Source: Paractinoplanes toevensis (GTDB lineage Bacteria; Actinomycetota; Actinomycetes; Mycobacteriales; Micromonosporaceae). From it: DNA of 64,000 bases. The notes below the pieces were generated by a model that did not search any database, was not told the DNA's origin, and saw only the letters and a list, made by a program, of their open reading frames with translations. Below, piece after piece: positions 1-7,030 of this stretch (position 1 is its first letter; the number at the start of each line of letters is the position of its first letter). Position numbers and translations under genes: made by a program. The stretch is from the NCBI RefSeq assembly GCF_018332695.1, contig NZ_BOQN01000038.1, positions 62,001 to 126,000 on the forward strand, in the 5' to 3' direction.

Positions 1-1886
1 CGCCGCTGCGTGCGATCGCGCTGGCCGGGACGACCCTGGTGATCGGCGCGGCCCTGCTGTGGCGGCGCACCCGGCCGGTCCTCACCATGATCGCGGTCAG
101 CATCGCGATCCCGGCCGGCGAGCTGATCGCGCCGCGCGATTCCCTCCTGGTCGTGTCGGCCGCCGACATGGTGGCCCTGTTCAGCGTCGCCGCCCGCCGG
201 GACGGCCGCACCACCGCGATCGCCACCGCCGGCGCCGTCCTGGTCCAGGCCGGGGTCACGGCGCTCGACGACGAGGTCGGCGCCGACTACCTGTGGATCA
301 TGCTGGCCGTGGTCGCCGTCTACGCCGCGATCGCGGCCCTGGGCCGCCGCCGGGGCCAATGGGTCCGAGCCCGCGCCGAGGCCGCCGACCGCCTGGCCGA
401 GGCCGAACGAGCCGAACGCGAGGCGGCCGTGGCCGAACGCCGCCGCCTGGCCCGCGAGCTGCACGACGTCACCGCCCACCACCTCACCTCCATCGTGATC
501 AACGCGTCGGCCGCCGAGATGCTCGCCACCCAGCGCCCCGAACTGCGCCCCGAGGCCCTCACCTACGCCGCCCGGACCGGCCGGGACACCCTCGCCGCCC
601 TGCACCGCCTGGTGCGGATCCTGCCCGCCGACGAGCTCCCGCCGGACCGCCCGCAGAGTTTGGCCGACCTGGCCGAGGCCTTCGCCCCCCTGGGCCAGCC
701 GGTGACCACGGACCTCCCGCCCGGCGATCCGCCGCCCGCCATCGCCGACGCCGCCTACGGCATCGCCCGCGAGGCGCTGACCAACACCCTGCGATATGCG
801 CCAGGCCGTCCGGTCCGGCTGCATTTGCGGTACGCGCGGGAGCACGCCGAACTGGTCATCGACGACGACGGGCAGCCCGATGGCCCGGCGGTGACCGGCC
901 TCGGCGGCGGCCGCGGCGTGACCGGCATGCGCGAGCGCGCGGCCGCGGTGGGCGGCACCGTCACCGCGGGCCGGCGCGACGACGGCGGCTGGCGGGTGCG
1001 CGCCGTTCTCCCGCTGACCGCACCCTCGCCCCGGCGGCGACAGTGGAGTCCCGTCGTGCTGGATGCCGTCCTGGTCGCGCTCCTGGTGGTGGCACCCCTG
1101 AGCGGCCTGGCCGTGAGCGCGGCGGAGGACGGCCTCACCGCCCCCGGCATCGCCCTGGTCGTCCTGGCCGTCGTGGCGCACCCGGTGCCGCTGTTCTGGC
1201 GGCGCAGCCACCCGTGGCCGGTGTTCGCGGCCGTGGCCGCCACCACTTGGCTGGGCCCGCTGCTGGTCGGCCTGGCCGTGATCCCGTCCGGCACCGCCTG
1301 GCTGTTCCTGTTCAGTGCGGGCGCCGAATTCGCCGCCGTCTACTCCGTCGCGTCCCGGGGCAAACCCGCCGGACTGACCTGGCTCTCCGCCGGGATCGCG
1401 GCGATCTCGTCGGCCGCGGCGCTCGGCACCCTGATCGGCCTGGACCCGCCGGACGCCACCGAGCCGGCGACCAGCCTGGCGGCCCGCATCTTCATCGCCG
1501 CCTTCCTGGCCGGGGTCGTCGCGGTCCTGCTGGCCGTCCCGGCCGGCCTGAGCTGGCTGGCCGGCCACCTGGAACGCGGCCGCCGCGACCGCCGCCACGC
1601 CCGCGAGGAGGGCCGGGTCGAAGCCGTCCTGTTCCGGGCGGCCGACCACGCCCGCGGCGAGCGTGCCCGGGTGGCGGCCGGCCTCCGGGACGCCGTCCTG
1701 CAGCATGCGGCCCAGATCCCGGCCGCGGCCGCCCGCGACGACCTCCCCGCCGTGGTGGCCGCCGCCCGGCACGCCCTGGCCGCGATGCGGGCCCTGCTGG
1801 ACGGCCTGGGCCGGCCCGCCGAGCCCTACGATCGGGGCGTCGGATCCGAGGCTGCCGGGGAGGTGTCACCATCGCCGTCCGAGTGA
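1..1886 (+). CDS. Two-component sensor histidine kinase, tandem-module, 5' end outside window
   Basis: Membrane sensor kinase of the NarL/DesK type (HisKA_3). The frame is open from base 3 with no start in view; the first in-window start is GTG at 39, so the 5' end is missing. Counting from that GTG, hydrophobic segments run to about residue 100. A canonical H-box follows (ERRRLARELHDVTAHH, His142), then an ATPase N-box (GIAREALTNTLRYA) and a glycine box (GRGVTGMRERAAAVGG). Unusually, a second block of about six membrane segments follows (residues ~345-510), then a second H-box-like stretch (ERARVAAGLRDAVLQH) in which Arg550 replaces the phosphoacceptor His. No second ATPase domain follows. 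The stop overlaps the start region of the LuxR regulator, its likely partner. The input signal is unknown. Confidence 0.85.
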   Translation, partial: PLRAIALAGTTLVIGAALLWRRTRPVLTMIAVSIAIPAGELIAPRDSLLVVSAADMVALFSVAARRDGRTTAIATAGAVLVQAGVTALDDEVGADYLWIMLAVVAVYAAIAALGRRRGQWVRARAEAADRLAEAERAEREAAVAERRRLARELHDVTAHHLTSIVINASAAEMLATQRPELRPEALTYAARTGRDTLAALHRLVRILPADELPPDRPQSLADLAEAFAPLGQPVTTDLPPGDPPPAIADAAYGIAREALTNTLRYAPGRPVRLHLRYAREHAELVIDDDGQPDGPAVTGLGGGRGVTGMRERAAAVGGTVTAGRRDDGGWRVRAVLPLTAPSPRRRQWSPVVLDAVLVALLVVAPLSGLAVSAAEDGLTAPGIALVVLAVVAHPVPLFWRRSHPWPVFAAVAATTWLGPLLVGLAVIPSGTAWLFLFSAGAEFAAVYSVASRGKPAGLTWLSAGIAAISSAAALGTLIGLDPPDATEPATSLAARIFIAAFLAGVVAVLLAVPAGLSWLAGHLERGRRDRRHAREEGRVEAVLFRAADHARGERARVAAGLRDAVLQHAAQIPAAAARDDLPAVVAAARHALAAMRALLDGLGRPAEPYDRGVGSEAAGEVSPSPSE

Positions 1887-2530
1887 TGATCGTGGATGAC
1901 CAGGTGATGGTGCGGGCCGGGCTGGCCGCCATCGTCGGGTCGCAGGACGACCTCGAGGTGGTGGGGGAGGCCGGTGACGGCGCGACCGCACTGACACTGG
2001 CGGCGGCGGTGACACCGGATGTCGTACTCATGGATGTGCGCATGCCCGGGATGGACGGCCTGGCCGCGACGGAGCGGCTGGCCGCCTCGGCCAGTCCGCC
2101 GAAAGTGCTCGTGCTGACGACGTTTCATCAGGACGCCCACGTCTTTCAGGCGCTCAAGGCGGGGGCGTCCGGGTTCCTGCTCAAGGACGCCGACCCGGCC
2201 GACCTGGTCGCGGCCATCCGGGTGGTGGCGGCGGGGGAGGCGATGCTCAGCCCGACGGTCACCCGGCGGTTGATCGACGCGTTCGCGACGGGCGCGGTGG
2301 CCGCCGCGCCGGAGGCCGACCGGCGGCTGGCCGCCCTCACCCCGCGCGAGCGCGAGGTGCTGCTCGGCGTGGCCCGCGGGCTGTCCAACGCGGAGGTCGG
2401 CGCCGAACTCGGCATCGGCGTCGGCACGGTCAAGGCCCACGTGAACGCTCTGATGGCCAAGCTGGGCGCGGCCAACCGCGTGCAGGCCACCATCGTCGCC
2501 TACGACCTGGGCTTGGTCCGCCCGCGCTGA
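1883..2530 (+). CDS. LuxR/NarL-family response regulator
   Basis: DNA-binding response regulator paired with the upstream kinase. The receiver domain has the acidic pair in MIVDDQ and phosphoacceptor Asp51 (VVLMDVRMPG); the C-terminal LuxR HTH reads LTPREREVLLGVARGLSNAEV and VKAHVNALMAKL. The start is unclear. The only standard start codons are GTG 1883 and ATG 1886, overlapping the kinase stop, but either truncates the first beta strand. A strong GGGGAGG at 1857-1863 lies 7 nt before an ATC codon at 1871, which would give the usual N-terminus (x-AVRVMIVDDQ). GTG 1883 is used here as the conservative choice. Function is confident; the exact start is not. Confidence 0.85.
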   Translation: MMIVDDQVMVRAGLAAIVGSQDDLEVVGEAGDGATALTLAAAVTPDVVLMDVRMPGMDGLAATERLAASASPPKVLVLTTFHQDAHVFQALKAGASGFLLKDADPADLVAAIRVVAAGEAMLSPTVTRRLIDAFATGAVAAAPEADRRLAALTPREREVLLGVARGLSNAEVGAELGIGVGTVKAHVNALMAKLGAANRVQATIVAYDLGLVRPR

Positions 2531-2540
2531 CGTGGTGGGT

Positions 2541-2578
2541 GAGCCCGGTGACCCTCCGGGCAGGAGGTCACCGGGCTC
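2541..2578. terminator. Bidirectional hairpin terminator
   Basis: Perfect 13-bp inverted repeat GAGCCCGGTGACC / GGTCACCGGGCTC with a 12-nt loop. It lies between the convergent ends of the response regulator and the pectate lyase. There is no long T-tract, as is common in high-GC actinobacteria. Confidence 0.75.
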
Positions 2579-2629
2579 GGCCGGCGGTTCGGGTGGAGGA
2601 GCCGACCGCCGGCGGCTCAGCCCCGTGCC

Positions 2630-3409
2630 TTACGGGCCGGTCACTCCGGTGGCGATGCAGCTGGTGCCGTCCGGGCCCTCGCCGATCTTGGTGGGCTCGT
2701 CGCCGGTGTCGTTGCCCTCGAAGAGGTCGCACAGGGAGATGTCGTCGCCGACCAGCGTCACGCCGTTCAGGGTGACCTTGTCGCCCAGGTTGACGTTGAT
2801 GCCGGCCAGCGTGTTGCCGGGGGCGGTGGCGGTGATGTTCTCCAGGGTGGTGGTGCGGGCCGCCTGGGTGGAGCAGTTGCCGCAGGAGCGGTAGAGCTTG
2901 CCGAAGTCGGAGACCGCGAAGTTGCGGATGGTCACCGAGCCGCCGGCGCCGCGGTTGTCCTGGAAGACCTTGTCGTCGGCCGAAACCGCGCTGCCGCCGT
3001 CGATGACCACCGTCGCGTTCGTGCCGCGGAAGGTGGCGGCGTCCTCGCCGACGTCCTCCCATTTCACGTTGCTGAGGGTGCAGCTGCCGGCGCAGTGCAC
3101 GCCGTCGGCGGCCGGGGTGCCGAGGATGACGTTCGTGAGCGTGGCTCCGGCGGCCAGGTCGAACAGAGCGTCCTGGCCCTCGGCCTGGCCGCCGTCGCCG
3201 AGATCGCCACCGCCGATGAAGCGCTGGCCGGCGCCGTCGAAGACCCCGGTGACCTCGATCGTCTCGGTGACCACCTGGTCGCCGGCGGCCGTGGTGCGGG
3301 CCGCTGTCGTCTCGGCGGCCGAGGCGAAGTTGGTGAAGACCACCGCGGAACCGACGCCCACGAGGGCGATCGCCGCGGCGAGCAGTCGTTTCACACGAGT
3401 CCGAGTCAT
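2630..3409 (-). CDS. Secreted pectate lyase, family PL3
   Basis: Extracellular lyase predicted to cleave polygalacturonate by Ca-dependent beta-elimination. The 259-residue product has an N-terminal signal peptide (MTRTRVKRLLAAAIALVGVG, ending near ASAAE). It continues as a single-domain right-handed beta-helix with the PL3 hallmark GVHCAGSCTLSNVKWEDVGE and a DDKVFQDN segment. Paired cysteines (CAGSC, SCGNCS) are typical of the family. The length matches single-domain PL3 enzymes, and no carbohydrate-binding module is attached. The gene stands alone, ending at the shared terminator. The window also encodes a secreted cellulase (11.7 kb), which suits a plant-litter lifestyle. Confidence 0.9.
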   Translation of the reverse strand: MTRTRVKRLLAAAIALVGVGSAVVFTNFASAAETTAARTTAAGDQVVTETIEVTGVFDGAGQRFIGGGDLGDGGQAEGQDALFDLAAGATLTNVILGTPAADGVHCAGSCTLSNVKWEDVGEDAATFRGTNATVVIDGGSAVSADDKVFQDNRGAGGSVTIRNFAVSDFGKLYRSCGNCSTQAARTTTLENITATAPGNTLAGINVNLGDKVTLNGVTLVGDDISLCDLFEGNDTGDEPTKIGEGPDGTSCIATGVTGP

Positions 3410-3460
3410 CGCTGGAACCTTTCGCTAGCAGGGACGGTGGCAGCGATAGGTACGGATGAA

Positions 3461-5209
3461 TCAGGTAAGCGGTTTCCTCGGGAGCGAAAAGTTTTCTTCG
3501 GAGTCGCCGTGCCAGGAGTGCCAGAGCGCCGAGTAGGGGCCGCCGGCGGCCACCAGCTCGTCGTGGGTGCCCAGCTCGATGATGCGGCCGTCGTCCATGA
3601 CCGCCACCGCATCGGCGTCGTGGGCGGTCTGCAGGCGATGGGCGATGGCGATCACCGTGCGCTCGTGCAGCACGGCGGCCAGCGCGCGCTCGGCGGTGCG
3701 GGCCGCGGTCGGGTCGAGCAGCGCGGTGGCCTCGTCCAGGATCACCGTGTGCGGGTCGGCCAGGACCACCCGGGCCAGCGCGAGTTGCTGCGCCTGCGCG
3801 CCGTCCAGCGGCCGCTCGCCGAGGTCGCGATCGAGGTCGTCGGCCCAGTCGGCGCCGACCGTGGCCAGGGCCTCGCGCAGCACCGGGTCGGGGGCCGGGA
3901 CCATCAGGTTGTCGCGCAGCGTCTCCCGGAACACGTGGTGCTCCTGGGTGACCAGGACGACCTGGCGGCGGAGCACGTCGGGCGGCAGGTCGGCGATCGG
4001 GACGCCGCCGACCGTCACGGTGCCGGCGGTGGGCCGGTCGACGCCCGCGATGAGCCGGCCCAGGGTGGACTTGCCGGCGCCGGAGAGCCCGACGATGGCG
4101 AGGCGTTCCCCCGGGCGCACGGTCAGGCTGACGTCGTGCAGAACGTCCCGGCCCTCGTCGTACGCGTATCGGACGCCGGTCACCTCGATCCGGTCGCTGG
4201 TCGGGGTGGCGGTGGCGGGCGGGGGCGGCGGCGGGATCTCGGCGATGCCCTCGACCCGGGCGAAGGAGGCGCTGCTGCTCTGCAACTGCTCGATCCAGAT
4301 CAGCAGGGTGTCCAGCGGGCCGACCAGCTGCCGGAGGTAGAGCACGGCCGCGCCGACCGTGCCCAGGCTGACTTCTCCGTGGATGTAGAGCAGACCGCCG
4401 ACGACCAGCACGAACACGGTGGGCACGGCGTACGACGTCTCGACGCTCGGGAAGTAGACGCTGCGCAACGCCAGGGTCGCGAGCCGCGTGCGCCGGGTCT
4501 CGGCGATGGCCTCGTGCCCGGCGGTGAGCCGGCGCTCGTGCAGGCCGAACGCCTCGACGGTGCGGGCGCCCTCGGTGGTGGCGGCGAGCTCGTCGGCGAG
4601 CCGCGAGTTGGCGGAGCCCTCGGCCAGGTAGGCATCCCGGGCCCGGCGTAGATACCACCTGGTCACGAACCAGATGCCGGTCAGGCCGGTCACCCCGACC
4701 AGGCCGAGCAGCGGATCGATCAGCAGCACCGCGCCGATGATGAAGAGCATCTGGACCAGGCCGATGAACACGTTGGGCAGGATGTCGCGCAGCGTGGTGG
4801 CGACCTGGTCGATGTCGGTGGTGCCGCGGGCGGCGAGGTCGCCGGCGGGCACCCGCTCGATGACCGCGGCGGGCAGGCTGAGCGCCCGGCGCAGGTAGCC
4901 CTCGCGGATCCGGGCCGCGGTGCGCTCGCCGAACCGGTAGGCGATGGCCAGCGCCTGCCGGGACAGGATGGTCTGGGCGACGGCGCAAGCCAGCACGGCG
5001 ATGGCGAGCCGGTCGACCGAGTCCGGTCCGTGCCCGGCGGTGACCTCGTCGATGATGCGGCCGAGCAGCCAGGGCCCGCCGAGGGCGGCGAGGGCGGCGA
5101 GCGCGTTGAGCGCCAGCATGCCGGCGACCGCTCGCCGGTCGGCGGCGATGAGCCGCAGCGCGGCCCGCCCGACGGTCTTCTGGCTCGCCACCGGCAGCAC
5201 GGCGCTCAC
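3461..5209 (-). CDS. ABC exporter half, intact Walker motifs, degenerate signature
   Basis: Half-transporter of the type I (MsbA/LmrA-like) exporter superfamily, 582 residues: a six-helix membrane domain (about 1-320) then a nucleotide-binding domain. Walker A (GLSGAGKST, ~375), Q-loop (VTQ, Gln422), Walker B with catalytic Glu (VILDEA, ~489) and H-loop His524 are intact. The LSGGQ signature reads LDGAQ (468-472). Start GTG 5209 overlaps the preceding half-transporter stop by 4 bp (GTGA), so the two are co-translated. The partner has the reciprocal defects, so the pair should form a heterodimer with one working ATP site. The substrate is unknown; multidrug, peptide or lipid are possible. Confidence 0.88.
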   Translation of the reverse strand: MSAVLPVASQKTVGRAALRLIAADRRAVAGMLALNALAALAALGGPWLLGRIIDEVTAGHGPDSVDRLAIAVLACAVAQTILSRQALAIAYRFGERTAARIREGYLRRALSLPAAVIERVPAGDLAARGTTDIDQVATTLRDILPNVFIGLVQMLFIIGAVLLIDPLLGLVGVTGLTGIWFVTRWYLRRARDAYLAEGSANSRLADELAATTEGARTVEAFGLHERRLTAGHEAIAETRRTRLATLALRSVYFPSVETSYAVPTVFVLVVGGLLYIHGEVSLGTVGAAVLYLRQLVGPLDTLLIWIEQLQSSSASFARVEGIAEIPPPPPPATATPTSDRIEVTGVRYAYDEGRDVLHDVSLTVRPGERLAIVGLSGAGKSTLGRLIAGVDRPTAGTVTVGGVPIADLPPDVLRRQVVLVTQEHHVFRETLRDNLMVPAPDPVLREALATVGADWADDLDRDLGERPLDGAQAQQLALARVVLADPHTVILDEATALLDPTAARTAERALAAVLHERTVIAIAHRLQTAHDADAVAVMDDGRIIELGTHDELVAAGGPYSALWHSWHGDSEENFSLPRKPLT

Positions 5210-6852
5210 TCGTCCTCCTCGAACACCCGGGTGACCAGGGCGCGGTAGCCGGGCTCGGAGGCCAGCAGCGAGCGGTGCGTACCGGTGGCGGCGACCCGGC
5301 CGTCGACCAGGTAGTGCACGGTGTCGGCCCGGTCGAGCAGCAGCGGCGAGGTGGTCGTGACGAGGGTGCCGCGGCCGGATCGAGCCGCCGTGAGCCGCTC
5401 GGCGATGGCCGCCTCGGTGTGTGCGTCCACGGCCGAGGTCGGTTCGACGGCGAGCAGCATCTCCGGGTCGGTGTAGAGCGCCCGGGCCAGCCGCAGCCGT
5501 TGTCGCTGGCCGCCGGACAGGTTGCGCCCGGTCCACTCGACCGGCCGGTCGAGCGACGTGGCGACGTCGGCCGCGGCGGCCGTGTCGATGGCCGTCTCGA
5601 CGCGCAGATCGTCGGGCTCGGCGGGGCCGGCGACCACCGCGCGCAGCGGGCCGGCGAACAGGTCGGCGTCCTGATGCGCCACCAGGATCCGCGATCTGAT
5701 CTCGGGTTGCGCGATCTCCTCGAGGGGCACGCCGCCCCAGGTCGCGGTGGTCGGCCCGTATCGGCCGAGCCGTTCGACGATGGCGGCGCCGTCGCCCGCG
5801 AGCGCGGTGAGCTGCCCCGGCTCGGCGAACACCCCGGACTCGGGATCGTGGAGCCGCGCCGGACCGGCCGGCCCGGGCCGCCCGGCCGGGTCGTCGAGCG
5901 GGATGCGCAGGAAGTTGGTGACCCGGCGGGCGGAGACCAGGCCGTGGGTGACGTCGAAGCCGCAGAAGATCAGCACGCTCACCGGGATGACGAGCATCGC
6001 CGTATACCCGTACACCGCGATCAGCTGGCCGATCGTGATGTCACCGCTCGCGGCGAGGCGGGCCGCCAGCCAGATCACCACGCCGATGAACACCACCGGC
6101 AGGCCGTCGCCGATCGCGCCGATCCAGCTCGACGGGCCGCCCACCCGGTAACCCTGCTCGCGCAGGCGCGCCGACTGCTCTTCATACCGCTCCTGGTGGG
6201 TCTCCTTGCCGCCGAGCCCGTTGAGGATCTTCAGGCCGCCGAGCACGTCGACCAGCCGGGCGTTCAGCTCGCCCTGCTGCTCGCGGTAACGGGAACCGGC
6301 TTTCTGGGTGCGGCCGAGCAGTGGCCCGACGACGAGGACGAGCAGCGGCACGCCGATCAGCATGACGACGGCCAGGACGTGCGAGGTGTGGAACAGCAGC
6401 GCGGCGATCGCGGCCCAGGCCACGACGGATGCCACGCCGACCCCGCCGACATTCATGGCCCGGCCGATGGTCCAGACGTCGGAGATGCCGATGGTGACCA
6501 CCTCGCCGGCGGTGACCCGGCGGGGGAGCGCGGCACCGAGCCGGGTGGCGTGGGTCATCACCAGGTCGGCGGTGTGCAGGGCGGCGGCCAGGCGCAGCTT
6601 GGTCATGCTGCGGTGCCGCATGATGCCGAACACCGCGTTCGAGATGCCGACGAGCAGCACCAGGGCGGCCCACTCCAGCAGCGGGCCGGTCTTCCGTGGA
6701 TGCAGGCCGTGGTCGATGGCCTGGGCGAGCAGCCACGGAATCAACGCGAGGCTCAGGAACCACAGCGTTCCGAACATCGCGCCGAGCCCGACCCGCCCCT
6801 TGTGTTCGCGTGCCAGCCACCACAGAAATCGGCCCGGTCCCCGTGCGTCCAC
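5206..6852 (-). CDS. ABC exporter half, degenerate Walker A/B, intact signature
   Basis: 548-residue partner of the adjacent half-transporter: an N-terminal six-helix exporter domain, then an NBD. The P-loop is lost (LTALAGDGAAIVERL near 348-362 lacks GKS/T). Walker B is altered (LLAVEP at 466-470: Asp to Val, Glu kept), and the H-loop His is replaced by Ser (TTTS, ~502). The signature LSGGQRQRL (445) is perfect. It can therefore supply the signature for the partner's Walker A but probably cannot bind and hydrolyse ATP itself. Start GTG 6852 has no strong ribosome-binding site. It is first in a two-gene operon divergent from the YfhO-type gene. Confidence 0.87.
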   Translation of the reverse strand: MDARGPGRFLWWLAREHKGRVGLGAMFGTLWFLSLALIPWLLAQAIDHGLHPRKTGPLLEWAALVLLVGISNAVFGIMRHRSMTKLRLAAALHTADLVMTHATRLGAALPRRVTAGEVVTIGISDVWTIGRAMNVGGVGVASVVAWAAIAALLFHTSHVLAVVMLIGVPLLVLVVGPLLGRTQKAGSRYREQQGELNARLVDVLGGLKILNGLGGKETHQERYEEQSARLREQGYRVGGPSSWIGAIGDGLPVVFIGVVIWLAARLAASGDITIGQLIAVYGYTAMLVIPVSVLIFCGFDVTHGLVSARRVTNFLRIPLDDPAGRPGPAGPARLHDPESGVFAEPGQLTALAGDGAAIVERLGRYGPTTATWGGVPLEEIAQPEIRSRILVAHQDADLFAGPLRAVVAGPAEPDDLRVETAIDTAAAADVATSLDRPVEWTGRNLSGGQRQRLRLARALYTDPEMLLAVEPTSAVDAHTEAAIAERLTAARSGRGTLVTTTSPLLLDRADTVHYLVDGRVAATGTHRSLLASEPGYRALVTRVFEEDE

Positions 6853-6934
6853 GTTCGTTATGCTGCCACGGGGGTCCGACAGGTCTCGCCCCTATTTCCC
6901 GGCCGCCGGCCCGGGCGGTGGCGCATCCACGCAG

Positions 6935-6948
6935 TGAAAGCGCTCCCA
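6935..6948. promoter_or_regulatory. LacI-family (CebR-like) operator candidate
   Basis: TGAAAGCGCTCCCA matches the actinobacterial cellobiose-repressor box TGGGAGCGCTCCCA at 12 of 14 positions, with the AGCGCT core intact. It lies inside a wider inverted repeat (CCACGCA / TGCGTGG) in the 178-bp gap between the divergent ABC exporter and YfhO-type genes. Either or both could be controlled; no LacI-type gene lies in the window. Confidence 0.4.
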
Positions 6949-7030
6949 TGCGTGGCGGACCCCCCATTGTGTAGCGACGATCTAGTACGGTCGCCCTTTG
7001 GTTTCGTCCCAGCGGGGTGGGAGAAGCTTC

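Noticed and set aside
2568..4988. Very long open frames antisense or out of frame to the ABC and pectate lyase genes, rich in Arg, Pro and His.
   Set aside because: Typical high-GC shadow frames with no domain pattern, overlapping well-supported genes.
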